From positions 1 to 43,275 of the forward strand of contig NZ_JAIQWX010000043.1 in the NCBI RefSeq assembly GCF_020164475.1: DNA of 43,275 nucleotides. The letters are read 5' to 3'. Position 1 is the stretch's first letter. Every line of letters starts with the position of its first letter. Below are positions 33,301 through 42,700 of this stretch, piece by piece. A program made the translations under genes and the position numbers. The notes beneath the pieces are model-generated. The model had not been told where the DNA came from. It made no database searches and worked only from the letters and a program-made list of their open reading frames with translations. This DNA is from Pseudomonas sp. REP124. GTDB taxonomy: Bacteria > Pseudomonadota > Gammaproteobacteria > Pseudomonadales > Pseudomonadaceae.

Positions 33301-34511
33301 TGTTTGCGCAGCCGGGCTTGCAGAATCGGCTGGGTGGCGAAGGCGCGCCGCAGGTCGGTCAACCGGTCGATGGCGCCGGGCAGGTTCGCCATGTCCGCAT
33401 GCACGCCCTGCTTTACGTAACGGGCGAGGGTCGACTCGAGGTTTTTTTCGATCAGCTGGCATTGCGATTCGATGCCGTACTCGAAGGGAGAATCGAGGTG
33501 CTCCAGGTATTTCAGCGAGTCGCGTTCCGGCGCCTTGCCCTGCAGCGCCAGCACTCGTGGTTGATCGGTGTCGGTGACCAATTCGCTCAAGGTTGCGAAC
33601 TCCATGGCGTGGCTCAGGCGACGGTGCAGTTCGCGATCAAGAGTGGCCAGGGACTCGAACTCTTCCAGGCCATTGTTCGGTGTGAACAGCACCACCGTGC
33701 CGACATTGGCGCTTGGCTCGACGGGCCGCACCACCGGCGCGGTCACTTCGCTTTCCCAGCGCACTTCGCCGTCCTGCGGATCTCGCGAGGTCAGAATGAA
33801 CGCTCCATGCAGCGTCATTGCATTCGCCTCGGCGTCTTGAAGGGCAACGGCGTAAACGCATGGGCGATAGTCTTCCAGCGCCTGCCGGGACTTTGCATCG
33901 GGGTAACGCAGGATCTTTTCGAACAGGGTCGCGGCAGTGGCGCTGAACAGACCATCGCTTTTGAGCAGAGCGACTTCGGCCTTCAACTGATCGATGCGTG
34001 TCGCCACCAGCCACTGTTTGTAGGTGCGCACATCCGTCGGGCTGCAGGCCGTGGTCCAGTAGCGCTTCAGGTACTGCGTGTATTGCGCCGGCAGGTCTGC
34101 GGCCAACTTGTCGAGAAAGGCATCGAACGCCTCGGGTGTCAGCGCGGTGTAAGGCGCGGGCTCTGCGCCCGTGTCGGTGGCTCGGAGGAACATGGCCTTG
34201 CGTTCAGCCAGATCCGAAGCCTTGCCGCTGACGATGCGCCGCACCACGGCGTCCATCAGGCTTGGCTCGATGATCTGCCGGGTGTCTTCATGGCTGATGA
34301 AGGTCAGCGACAAATCCGGTGCGGGGCTCAGGGTGGGGAAGTGTTTGTCGAAGGCCTGCCGGACGAACTCATGAAAGCGAGGCTGGGCGGCAAATCGCTC
34401 CGCCAGTCGAATGTCCACTTCCGACAGCCGTTCTTGCAGGGTGATCTGGGCCGGGGTGGCCCGGGCGATGGACAACGCGGTCCGCACGGTTGCTTGGGTG
34501 TGATGAGGCAT
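30336..34511 (-). CDS. Giant toxin-like protein, dermonecrotic-toxin-domain (DUF6543) type
   Basis: A 1391-aa protein resembling the large Pseudomonas proteins annotated with a dermonecrotic toxin N-terminal domain. There is no Sec signal. Residues 1-650 are mostly helical (for example QPRFHEFVRQAFDKHFPTLS). A compact module around 670-720 has VVVYTPGAPEGRVFNEY, then FVHNSSWRDYLVGRL, a pattern I associate with this family. A hydrophobic hairpin (about 770-810, TTVIDVLTLVLPVHVTLP) could insert in membranes. A basic, Tyr-rich segment follows (874-945), then a Pro/Ser linker (about 1040-1064) and a C-terminal region of about 320 residues without recognisable catalytic motif. GGAG lies 9 nt before ATG 34511. 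It is alone on the minus strand, splitting a conserved iron-type cluster; no immunity-like gene is adjacent. The activity is unknown. Confidence 0.65.
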   Translation of the reverse strand: MPHHTQATVRTALSIARATPAQITLQERLSEVDIRLAERFAAQPRFHEFVRQAFDKHFPTLSPAPDLSLTFISHEDTRQIIEPSLMDAVVRRIVSGKASDLAERKAMFLRATDTGAEPAPYTALTPEAFDAFLDKLAADLPAQYTQYLKRYWTTACSPTDVRTYKQWLVATRIDQLKAEVALLKSDGLFSATAATLFEKILRYPDAKSRQALEDYRPCVYAVALQDAEANAMTLHGAFILTSRDPQDGEVRWESEVTAPVVRPVEPSANVGTVVLFTPNNGLEEFESLATLDRELHRRLSHAMEFATLSELVTDTDQPRVLALQGKAPERDSLKYLEHLDSPFEYGIESQCQLIEKNLESTLARYVKQGVHADMANLPGAIDRLTDLRRAFATQPILQARLRKQCKARLIAFLQGASRADQEAWAKAFTNYTEALASLSEYEGLPSLAQFSDRRQLLAYSNRQLRAALEAEHGLTVNPDDIVVHTKEPQLPSNSIPSGAPGTSIREPGDFKFKHRQRTLTELALDNLSGIDHNFTRYSRLSLKTTEASYDGLTLEQVKELVRSVNVGQSYQDFLKASLVSSPAALARKHSFASLFERQIRLDAIEARINGDFLPDRLERGFNWVQAVLDAPEDSDQRKIVEGHRIIVQSLQLRGQRVRGVLLFATASAGTSSVVVYTPGAPEGRVFNEYVKERLITDFVHNSSWRDYLVGRLDRAAQAQVLATLKGRGDVSTVHMANIAKNIFEDAYEVEANFAINDATAQVTTTRQTDVETGLFVATTVIDVLTLVLPVHVTLPVGVARSLISIFNAVETAQIGDRAGAAHHIVRALAEFTGVLIDSVMGAALLRGTPAVKVEAGSRALDPQTALRKKPDGLLELKGWEGKGIYYKPANEFSARQYFLHERKHWYSLINEGFEQTWRIRDARKAYQIYYSPIRRSSRGQWEIGNAANAPRLLGGNSPQSALRDLYPFLDKRQVERVFEAFAFPRGREVELGLSFVQHLRSGAALDAFGQYLLVSDQILRMRLLGHGVPAGFTGGGVVREPSASGSGTSRPPAPLPPTRVRPAHERFMEWGQVIDAADVQLQNAELGLYRRTGGDPSLVGRDYIKIDDHYYPILPAGSIASPHLAFRFDDRIDVRHFAQFEHLIWADPYSQPRPVFFASEDKLWVTSASLPFEKTISAYVADAFPTFSTSSQQQAAQTLFGLTNPNGLTASGLARLHRTLKTWRNRSTPDAALGGIVGDPLSLLPATPKNSTGQWLLGEYSTLYNRVQLRTEGVDMLLHAVMSSGTEESIRVLMAERLVGSGYEMLSGYRLGSELLFRRPGRPQLFWLSLRRVRGHVVDGSAYVAPRVELMDTATQALVTRAQASNDLVALVGGVRLPSAGAALEIFVFKA

Positions 34512-34634
34512 GGCGCATAACTCCGGTTGAAAGAGGACCGGCATCCTGTCCGCGCGTCAAATGCCCGGGGCGGTACATATCTATGAAAAAGCGGGTCTAC
34601 GCGGCATCTGGCGCCGCTCGACGTGCAAGCAAAC

Positions 34635-34651
34635 GATAATTCCTCTTATTC
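34635..34651. promoter_or_regulatory. Weak Fur-like dyad in the divergent toxin / di-haem promoter region
   Basis: GATAA (34635-34639), 6 bp, TTATT (34646-34650) is a Fur-like half-site pair with one mismatch, in the 199 bp between divergent genes. It is suggestive only. Confidence 0.22.
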
Positions 34652-34710
34652 AAACTCCCCTGCCCTGTTAGACTTTGCGCCTTTGTTTTGCTCGTCTTGC
34701 AGGATCTCTG

Positions 34711-36138
34711 ATGCCCCCGCTGCTTCTTCGCTTGTCCGCACTGGTTCTGGCCCTGGGCCTGAGTGCCTGCGATGACGCCCCGCGTTTTACCAAGGCAGAG
34801 CCCGGTGAAGCCCGCTCCGGGGGCAGTGCGACCGTGCGCAAGACCGATCAGAACGCCTTTTCGCTGCCCTCCGCCAACCTGCCGCCCTCGCGGCGCGTGG
34901 ACTTCAGCGTCGGCAACAGCTTCTTTCGCAACCCCTGGGTGATCGCGCCGGCAACCACCACCGCCCGCGACGGCCTCGGCCCGCTGTTCAATACCAACGC
35001 CTGCCAGAACTGCCACGTCAAGGACGGTCGCGGTCATCCGCCGGGACCGGATGCGACCAGCGCCGTGTCGATGCTGGTGCGCCTGTCGATTCCCGATGAC
35101 CCGGCCTACGCGAAAATCATCGAGCAACAGGGCGTCCTGCCCGAGCCGGTCTACGGCGGACAGTTCCAGGACATGGCCATTCCCGGTGTCGTTCCGGAAG
35201 GCAAGGTGCGGGTCGATTACACACCGGTGTCGGTGCGTTTCAAGGACGGCACCGAAGTCGAGTTGCGCAAGCCGACCCTGAACATCACTCAACTGGGCTA
35301 CGGCCCGATGCATCCCGACACCCGTTTTTCCGCCCGGGTCGCCCCGCCGATGATCGGCCTGGGACTGCTCGAAGCCATTCCCGACGAGGCCATCCTGGCC
35401 AATGCCGAGGCTCAGGCGAAGGAGAATAAAGGCATCGCCGGCCGCCCGAACCAGGTCTGGGATGACGCCCAGCAGAAAACCGTTCTCGGCCGGTTTGGCT
35501 GGAAAGCCGGGCAACCGAACCTCAATCAACAAAATGTTCACGCGTTTTCTGGTGATATGGGCCTCACCACCAGCCTGAGACCCTTTGATGACTGCACGGA
35601 CGCGCAAACTGCCTGCAAGCAGGCCCCGAACGGCAATGGACCGCAGGGCGAGCCTGAAGTCAGCGACAACATCCTGCGCCTGGTGCTGTTCTACAGCCGC
35701 AACCTCGCCGTACCGGCGCGCCGCGATGTCGGCGCGCCTGAAGTGCTGGCCGGCAAGAACCTGTTTTATCAGGCTGGCTGCCAGTCCTGCCACACCCCCA
35801 AATACACCACCGCCGCCAACGCCGCCGAACCTGAACTGGCCAATCAAGTGATTCGCCCTTACAGCGATCTGCTGCTGCACGACATGGGCGACGGCCTGGC
35901 CGACAACCGCACTGAATTCAAGGCCGGTGGCCGCGACTGGCGCACGCCGCCGTTGTGGGGCATCGGTCTGACCGAAGCGGTCGGTGGCCACACCCAGTTC
36001 CTGCATGACGGCCGCGCCCGCAATCTGCTCGAAGCCGTGCTCTGGCATGGCGGCGAAGCGAAAAAGGCGCAGCAACAGGTTTTGACTTTCAATGCCGAGC
36101 AGCGCGCTGCGTTGCTGGCGTTCCTGAATTCCCTTTAA
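34711..36138 (+). CDS. Di-haem c-type oxidoreductase lipoprotein (DUF1111 family)
   Basis: A 475-aa lipoprotein: lipobox LSAC with Cys20. It has two c-haem attachment sites: CQNCH (98-102) and CQSCH (357-361). The family (DUF1111, often called thiol oxidoreductase) regularly sits with imelysin genes and is thought to do redox chemistry for iron uptake, though the substrate is unproved. AGGA lies 6 nt before ATG 34711; the frame extends upstream to a TTG that lacks support. It starts a three-gene run with the next imelysin and DUF1513 genes (24-nt gap, then overlapping), orthologous in position to PA4371-PA4373 as I recall that region. Confidence 0.87.
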   Translation: MPPLLLRLSALVLALGLSACDDAPRFTKAEPGEARSGGSATVRKTDQNAFSLPSANLPPSRRVDFSVGNSFFRNPWVIAPATTTARDGLGPLFNTNACQNCHVKDGRGHPPGPDATSAVSMLVRLSIPDDPAYAKIIEQQGVLPEPVYGGQFQDMAIPGVVPEGKVRVDYTPVSVRFKDGTEVELRKPTLNITQLGYGPMHPDTRFSARVAPPMIGLGLLEAIPDEAILANAEAQAKENKGIAGRPNQVWDDAQQKTVLGRFGWKAGQPNLNQQNVHAFSGDMGLTTSLRPFDDCTDAQTACKQAPNGNGPQGEPEVSDNILRLVLFYSRNLAVPARRDVGAPEVLAGKNLFYQAGCQSCHTPKYTTAANAAEPELANQVIRPYSDLLLHDMGDGLADNRTEFKAGGRDWRTPPLWGIGLTEAVGGHTQFLHDGRARNLLEAVLWHGGEAKKAQQQVLTFNAEQRAALLAFLNSL

Positions 36139-36162
36139 TACCCATTCCCGCGGGAGCCCGAC

Positions 36163-37227
36163 ATGTTCCGTCCCAAACTGTTGTTCACCAGCCTTGCCGC
36201 GCTTGCCCTGGGCGCCTGCTCGCCCCAGGACCCGCAAGCCGTCACCTCGGCAGCCATCGCCAAATCGGTGATCCTGCCGACCTACACCCGCTGGGTCGAA
36301 GCCGACCGTCAGCTGGCCGTCAGCGCCCTGGCCTACTGCGAAGGCAAGGAAACTCTGGAAACCGCCCGTGCCGACTTCCTTCACGCGCAAAAAGCCTGGG
36401 CCGAACTGCAACCGCTGCTGATCGGGCCGCTGGCCGAGGGCAACCGTTCGTGGCAGGTGCAGTTCTGGCCGGACAAGAAAAACCTCGTCGGCCGTCAGGT
36501 CGAGCAACTGGTCACCGCCCAGCCGCAGATCAATGCCGCTGAACTGGCCAAGTCCAGCGTCGTGGTCCAGGGCCTTTCCGCCTACGAGTACATCCTGTTC
36601 GACAGCAAGCCCGATGTGGCCAATGCCGAACAGAAAGCCAAGTACTGCCCGCTGCTGATCGCCATCGGCGAGCGTCAGAAGCAACTGGCCGAAGAGATCC
36701 TGAAAACCTGGAACAACACTGACGGCATGCTCGCGCAGATGAGCAAGTTCCCGAACCAGCGTTACGCCGACTCCCACGAAGCGATCGCCGACCTGCTGCG
36801 CGTACAGGTCACCGCACTGGACAGCCTGAAGAAGAAACTCGGCACGCCGATGGGCCGCCAGACCAAGGGCGTGCCACAGCCGTTCCAGGCCGATGCCTGG
36901 CGCAGCCAGTCGTCCCTGACCAGCATGGAAGCCAGCCTCGCGGCCGCCAAGACCGTCTGGGAAGGCGTCGACAACAAAGGCCTGCGCGGCCTGCTGCCGA
37001 GCGAGCAGAAAGCCTTGGCCGACAAGATCGACGCCGCCTATGCCGCGTCGCTCAAGCTGTTCGCCAGCAACCAGCGCTCGCTGACCGAAATGCTCAACGA
37101 CGACGCCGGTCGCCAGCAGCTCAACGATATCTACGACAGCCTGAACGTCGTCCACCGCCTGCACGAAGGCGAACTGGCCAAGGCGCTGGGCATCCAACTG
37201 GGCTTCAACGCCAACGACGGTGACTGA
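36163..37227 (+). CDS. Second imelysin-family lipoprotein, degenerate GxHxxE
   Basis: A 354-aa lipoprotein (signal ending ALALGAC, lipobox LGAC) with an imelysin-type helical domain, starting ILPTYTRWVEADRQLAVSAL. The motif that is GYHAIE in the first imelysin is GLSAYE here (137-142): His is Ser, Glu is kept. Metal binding may be lost or changed, suggesting a partner or heterodimer role. GGGAG precedes the ATG. Its stop TGA shares one base with an ATG of the DUF1513 gene (TGATG). Confidence 0.85.
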   Translation: MFRPKLLFTSLAALALGACSPQDPQAVTSAAIAKSVILPTYTRWVEADRQLAVSALAYCEGKETLETARADFLHAQKAWAELQPLLIGPLAEGNRSWQVQFWPDKKNLVGRQVEQLVTAQPQINAAELAKSSVVVQGLSAYEYILFDSKPDVANAEQKAKYCPLLIAIGERQKQLAEEILKTWNNTDGMLAQMSKFPNQRYADSHEAIADLLRVQVTALDSLKKKLGTPMGRQTKGVPQPFQADAWRSQSSLTSMEASLAAAKTVWEGVDNKGLRGLLPSEQKALADKIDAAYAASLKLFASNQRSLTEMLNDDAGRQQLNDIYDSLNVVHRLHEGELAKALGIQLGFNANDGD

Positions 37228-37241
37228 TGAGGACAAGTGCC

Positions 37242-38342
37242 ATGCTGCGACGTCAGGCTCTGACTTTAGGTAGTTTGCTGCTGGGAGCAGTGACACTGGG
37301 CGGCTGGACGCTGTTCAAGCGCAAGGATCAGAGCCCGCTGCTGCTGTCGGCACGGGACGATACCGACGGCAAACACTATGCCGTCGGCTATCGGCTGGAC
37401 GGCACCCGGGTGTTCGCCACCCAGGTCGGCCAGCGCTGCCACGACATCATCAATCACCCGACGCAGCCCATCGCCCTGTTCGTCGCCCGGCGCCCGGGCA
37501 CCGAGAGCTACCTGATCGACTTGCGTGACGGCACGCTGCTGCAAACCATCACCTCGCAACCGAATCGGCATTTCTACGGGCATGCGGTGATTCACAAGAG
37601 CGGCGACTGGCTGTACGCCACCGAGAACGACACCACCGATCCGGGTCGCGGCCTGCTCGGTGTGTACAAGTTCGAAGGCGAGCGGCTGGTGCACAGCGGC
37701 GAGATTTCAACCCACGGTCTCGGCCCGCATCAGGTGTCGTGGATGCCGGACGGCGAAACCCTGGTGGTGGCCAACGGCGGCATTCGCACCGAGGCGGAAA
37801 GTCGCGTCGACATGAACCTCGACGCCATGGAGCCGAGCCTGGTGCTGATGCAGCGCGACGGCACCCTGCTGAGCAAGGAAACCCTGGCCCAGCAGATGAA
37901 CAGCGTGCGGCACCTGGGAATCGCCAGCGACGGCACCATCGTCGCCGGCCAGCAATTCATGGGCGCCTCCCACGAGCGTTCGGAGCTGCTGGCGATCAAG
38001 CGTCCGGGCAAGCCGTTCGTGGCGTTCCCGGTGCCCGATCACCAGTTGCAGGCCATGGGGCACTACACCGCCAGCGTCGCGGTGCACAGTGACCTGCGCC
38101 TGGTGGCGTTGACCGCGCCACGGGGCAACCGCTTTTTCATCTGGGACCTGGACAGCGGCGAAGTACGCCTCGACGCGCCACTTCCTGACTGCGCAGGCGT
38201 GGGCGCCGTGGCCGACGGCTTCGTCGTGACCTCCGGCCAGGGCCGCTGCCGCTACTACGATTGCCGCCAGACAAACCTTGTTGCAAAACCACTGGAGCTG
38301 CCGGCGGGGCTCTGGGACAACCATCTGCATTTGATGGCGTAA
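37242..38342 (+). CDS. DUF1513 periplasmic beta-propeller-like protein
   Basis: About 366 aa. MLRRQALTLGSLLLGAVTLG is a Tat-like signal (RRQAL). The body has repeated short strand blocks typical of a propeller (HDIINHPTQPIALFVARRPG; GPHQVSWMPDGETLVVANGG; SVRHLGIASDGTIVAGQQF). The family is found beside imelysin and DUF1111 genes. ATG 37242 has GAGGA about 8 nt upstream; ATG 37227, overlapping the preceding stop, is the alternative and would add five residues. It is the last gene of the run; a hairpin repeat follows. Confidence 0.82.
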   Translation: MLRRQALTLGSLLLGAVTLGGWTLFKRKDQSPLLLSARDDTDGKHYAVGYRLDGTRVFATQVGQRCHDIINHPTQPIALFVARRPGTESYLIDLRDGTLLQTITSQPNRHFYGHAVIHKSGDWLYATENDTTDPGRGLLGVYKFEGERLVHSGEISTHGLGPHQVSWMPDGETLVVANGGIRTEAESRVDMNLDAMEPSLVLMQRDGTLLSKETLAQQMNSVRHLGIASDGTIVAGQQFMGASHERSELLAIKRPGKPFVAFPVPDHQLQAMGHYTASVAVHSDLRLVALTAPRGNRFFIWDLDSGEVRLDAPLPDCAGVGAVADGFVVTSGQGRCRYYDCRQTNLVAKPLELPAGLWDNHLHLMA

Positions 38343-38352
38343 ATCCTGCGAA

Positions 38353-38428
38353 AAAGATCGCAACCTTCGCCAACTCCCGCTCGGGCATGATGTCCACCCT
38401 GTAGGAGCTGTCGAAGGCTGCGATCTTT
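38353..38428. repeat. Inverted repeat pair, GTAGGAGCTGTCGAAGGCTGCGATCTTT type
   Basis: AAAGATCGCAACCTTCGCC at 38354 is an imperfect inverse of GGCTGCGATCTTT ending 38428, which follows GTAGGAGCTGTCGAAGG (38401-38417). Same class as 43084-43159 and the short 14378 copy. Together with the flanks it fills the 201 bp before the efflux genes. Confidence 0.75.
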
Positions 38429-38543
38429 CCCATCCGCAACCTGCCACGCGCTCAAGCCTTGACGACCCGCAGTTGGAATCCCCTTCCCACTCGCGGTAAT
38501 GTGCCTTCCTGTCTCACCTGATTTTCTCCAAGGAACTGGAAAT

Positions 38544-39692
38544 ATGCTGCGTCGCCGCATGCTGATCATGTTGGGTGTTGTGCTGCTGATCGTGCTGGTA
38601 CTGGCCGGGTACAAAGCCTTCTCCATCTATACGATGATCCAGGGTTTCTCCGCGCCCAAGCCGCCCATCAGCGTCGCCGTGGCCACGGCCGCCGAAAAGC
38701 CATGGCAGGCCCGTCTGCCGACCGTCGGCACGCTCAAGGCATTGCAGGGCGTGGACCTGAGCCTGGAGACCGACGGCACGGTCGTCGATCTGCAGTTCGA
38801 GTCAGGGCAGAAGGTCAAGGCCGGTCAACCCTTGCTGCGACTCGACAGCGCCGTGGAAACCGCCTTGCTGGAAACCGCCCAGGCCGATCTGGGGCTGGCC
38901 CAGCTGGACTTTGGCCGAGGCAGCCAATTGGTCGGCAGCCAGGCGATATCCAAGGGTGAATTCGACCGCCTCTCCGCCGTGCTGAAAAAGAGCAAGGCCA
39001 CGGTCAATCAGCTCAAGGCCGCTCTGGGCAAAAAGAGCATCGTTGCCCCTTTCAGCGGCACCATCGGCATTCGTCAGGTGGACATCGGCGACTACCTTGC
39101 CAGCGGCACCAAGATCGCCACCCTGCAAGACCTCAGCAGCCTCTATGTGGACTTCTTCGTGCCCGAGCAGTCGGTGCCGAAAATCGCCCTCGGCCAGCCG
39201 GTTGAAATCATCGTTGCGGCCTATCCCACCCAGTCCTTCCCCGGCACCATCAGCGCGATCAACCCGAAACTGGAAAACAGCACGCGCAACATGCAGGTGC
39301 GCGCGACCCTGGCCAACCCCGACGGCAAGTTGCTGCCGGGCATGTTCGCCAGCCTCGAGGTGATGTTGCCCAATCCCCAGCCGCGCATCGTCGTACCGGA
39401 AAGCGCGATCACCTACACCCTCTATGGCAACTCGCTGTATGTCGCCGCGCAGAAGAAAGCCGAAGACGGCAGCGTCGAGAAGGACGACAAGGGCCAGCCG
39501 ATCCTGGTGGCCGAACGACGTTTCGTCGAAACCGGCGAACGTCGCGACGGCATGGTGATGATCACCAAAGGCGTGCAGAACGGCGAAACCGTCGTCACCG
39601 CCGGCCAGATCAAACTGGATAACGGTGCACACATCGCCATCAGCGATGACAAGACCCTGGCCGAGAAGAACAGCCAGCCACGCGCTGACTGA
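38544..39692 (+). CDS. mexV: RND efflux periplasmic adaptor, MexV-like
   Basis: A 382-aa membrane-fusion protein. One N-terminal anchor (LIMLGVVLLIVLVLAGY), no lipobox. Then the lipoyl/hairpin region (GTVVDLQFESGQKVKAGQPL; ETAQADLGLAQLDFGRGSQL) and beta-barrel (APFSGTIGIRQVDIGDYL). It bridges the RND pump to an outer-membrane channel. AAGGA lies 9 nt before ATG 38544. It is followed by the pump after 14 nt. No outer-membrane factor gene is present; the pair must borrow one, as MexVW does with OprM. The symbol rests on position relative to PA4374-PA4375 and family match. Confidence 0.8.
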   Translation: MLRRRMLIMLGVVLLIVLVLAGYKAFSIYTMIQGFSAPKPPISVAVATAAEKPWQARLPTVGTLKALQGVDLSLETDGTVVDLQFESGQKVKAGQPLLRLDSAVETALLETAQADLGLAQLDFGRGSQLVGSQAISKGEFDRLSAVLKKSKATVNQLKAALGKKSIVAPFSGTIGIRQVDIGDYLASGTKIATLQDLSSLYVDFFVPEQSVPKIALGQPVEIIVAAYPTQSFPGTISAINPKLENSTRNMQVRATLANPDGKLLPGMFASLEVMLPNPQPRIVVPESAITYTLYGNSLYVAAQKKAEDGSVEKDDKGQPILVAERRFVETGERRDGMVMITKGVQNGETVVTAGQIKLDNGAHIAISDDKTLAEKNSQPRAD

Positions 39693-39706
39693 TCAAGGAA
39701 CTCCCA

Positions 39707-42700
39707 ATGGCTTTTACCGATCCGTTCATCCGCCGCCCGGTCCTCGCGACCGTAGTGAGCCTGCTGATTGTGCTGCTGGGCTTCCAGGCCTGGAGCAAGC
39801 TGCCGCTGCGCCAGTACCCGCAAATGGAGAACGCCCTGATCACGGTCACCACCGCCTACCCCGGGGCCAACGCCGAAACCATCCAGGGCTACATCACCCA
39901 GCCGATGCAACAGAGCCTGGCCAGTGCCGAGGGCATCGACTACATGACCTCGGTCAGTCGCCAGAATTTCTCGGTGATTTCGATCTACGCCCGCATCGGC
40001 GCCAACAGCGACCGGCTGTTCACGGAATTGCTGGCGAAGGCCAACGAGGTAAAGAACCAACTGCCTCAGGACGCCGAAGACCCGGTCCTGAGCAAGGAAG
40101 CGGCAGACGCCTCGGCGCTGATGTACATCAGTTTCTTCAGCAAGGAACTGAGTAACCCGCAGATCACCGACTACCTGTCGCGGGTCATCCAGCCGAAGCT
40201 GGCGACCCTGCCCGGCATGGCCGAAGCCGAGATTCTCGGCAATCAGGTGTTCGCCATGCGCCTGTGGCTGGACCCGGTGAAGCTCGCCGGTTTCGGCCTG
40301 ACAGCAAGCGATGTCACCAATGCGGTGCGCCAGTACAACTTCCTCTCCGCCGCCGGCGAGGTCAAAGGCGAGTACGTGGTCACCAGCATCAACGCCAGCA
40401 CGGAACTCAAATCCGCCGAGGCCTTTGCGGCGATCCCGCTCAAGGTCGATGGCGACAGCCGGGTGTTGTTGCGCGATGTCGCGCGGGTGGAGATGGGCGC
40501 GGAAAACTACGACACCATCAGCTCCTTCGGCGGCACGCCCTCGGTGTACATCGGCATCAAGGCCACGCCCGGCGCCAACCCGCTGGACGTGATCAAGGAA
40601 GTGCGCAAGATCATGCCGGACCTCGAGGCCCAGCTTCCGCCCAACCTCAAGGCCGAAATCGCCTACGACGCCACACTGTTCATCCAGGCGTCGATCGACG
40701 AAGTGGTGAAAACCCTGTTCGAAGCGGTGCTGATCGTGATCGTGGTGGTGTTCCTGTTCCTCGGCGCGCTGCGGTCGGTGGTGATCCCGGTGGTAACCAT
40801 CCCGCTGTCGATGATCGGCGTGATGTTCTTCATGCAGATGATGGGTTATTCGATCAACCTGTTGACCCTGCTGGCGATGGTATTGGCCATCGGTCTGGTG
40901 GTGGACGACGCCATCGTGGTGGTGGAGAACATTCACCGGCATATCGAGGAAGGCAAGACACCGTTTGACGCCGCCCTCGAAGGCGCGAGGGAAATCGCCA
41001 TGCCGGTGGTCTCGATGACCATCACCCTGGCGGCGGTGTACGCGCCGATCGGCTTCCTGACGGGGCTGACCGGCGCGTTGTTCAAGGAGTTCGCCCTGAC
41101 CCTGGCCGGAGCGGTGGTGATCTCCGGCGTCGTCGCCCTGACGTTGTCACCGATGATGTGCGCCTACCTGCTGCGCCACGACGAAAACCCCACCGGCCTG
41201 GCGCACCGCCTCGACCTGATATTCGAAAGCCTCAAACGTCGTTATCAGAGCATGCTGCATGGCACGCTCAACACCCGGCCGGTGGTGCTGGTATTTGCCG
41301 TGATCGTGCTGTGCCTGATTCCGGTGTTGCTCAAGTTCACCAAGTCGGAACTGGCACCGGACGAGGACCAGGGCATCATCTTCATGATTGCCAGCGCCCC
41401 GCAACCCACTAACCTCGACTATCTCAATGCCTACACCGACGAATTCATTTCGATCTTCAAGGCCTTCCCCGAGTACTACTCCTCATTCCAGATCAACGGC
41501 TTCAACGGCGTGCAATCGGGCATCGGCGGCTTCCTGCTCAATCCCTGGAACGACCGGGACCGGACCCAGATGCAGATCCTGCCCGATGTTCAGGCCAAGC
41601 TCGAAGGCATCGCGGGCCTGCAGATTTTCGGTTTCAACCTGCCCTCTTTGCCGGGTACGGGCGAGGGTCTGCCGTTCCAGTTCGTCATCAACACCGCCAA
41701 CGATTACGAGTTGCTGCTACAAGTGGTCGACCGGGTGAAGAAGCGTGCAATCGAATCCGGCAAGTTCGCCTTCGTCGACGTCGACCTGGCCTTCGACAAG
41801 CCGGAAGTGGTGGTGGACATCGACCGCGCCAAGGCCGCACAGATGGGCGTGTCGATGCAGGAATTGGGCGGAACGCTGGCGACCTTGCTGGGCGAGGCGG
41901 AAATCAACCGTTTCACCATCGAGGGCCGCAGTTACAAGGTCATCGCCCAGGTCGAGCGACCGTTCCGGGACAACCCTGACTGGCTGAACAACTACTACGT
42001 CAGGAACAACAATAATGAACTGCTGGCCCTCTCGACCCTGATCACGGTGAAGGACCGGGCCCGACCGAGACAGCTGAACCAGTTCCAGCAACTCAACTCG
42101 GCGATCCTCTCCGGCGTTCCCCTGGTCAGCATGGGCGAAGCCATCGACACCGTGCGCCAGATTGCCCGGGAAGAAGCCCCCGCGGGTTTCGCCGTCGACT
42201 ACGCCGGCGCCTCGCGGCAATACGTGCAGGAAGGCAGTGCGCTGTGGGTAACTTTTGCCCTGGCACTGGCCATCATCTTCCTGGTCCTGGCCGCCCAGTT
42301 CGAAAGCTTCCGCGACCCTCTGGTGATTCTGGTGACCGTGCCGCTGTCGATCTGCGGTGCCTTGCTGCCGCTGTTCCTCGGCTGGTCGAGCATGAACATC
42401 TACACCCAGGTCGGGCTGGTGACGTTGATCGGCCTGATCAGCAAACACGGGATCCTGATCGTCGAATTCGCCAACCAGCTGCGCAAGGAAAAAGGCCTGA
42501 CCGCCCGCGAAGCCGTAGAAGAAGCCGCCTCCATCCGCCTGCGCCCGGTCCTCATGACCACCGCCGCCATGGTCTTCGGCATGGTCCCACTGATCATCGC
42601 CACCGGCGCGGGCGCGGTCAGCCGATTCGACATCGGTACGGTGATCGCGACGGGGATGTCGATTGGCACGTTGTTCACGCTGTTCGTACTGCCCTGCGTC

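Noticed and set aside
32916..34520. 534-codon plus-strand frame opposite the toxin-like gene
   Set aside because: No ribosome site or recognisable motif, and it ends at no natural boundary; judged a shadow.
34597..37296. Very long open frame (899 codons) on the minus strand opposite the di-haem and imelysin genes
   Set aside because: The opposite strand has signal peptides, CxxCH haem sites and imelysin motifs in good order. Long antisense frames are common in GC-rich genes with few stop codons.
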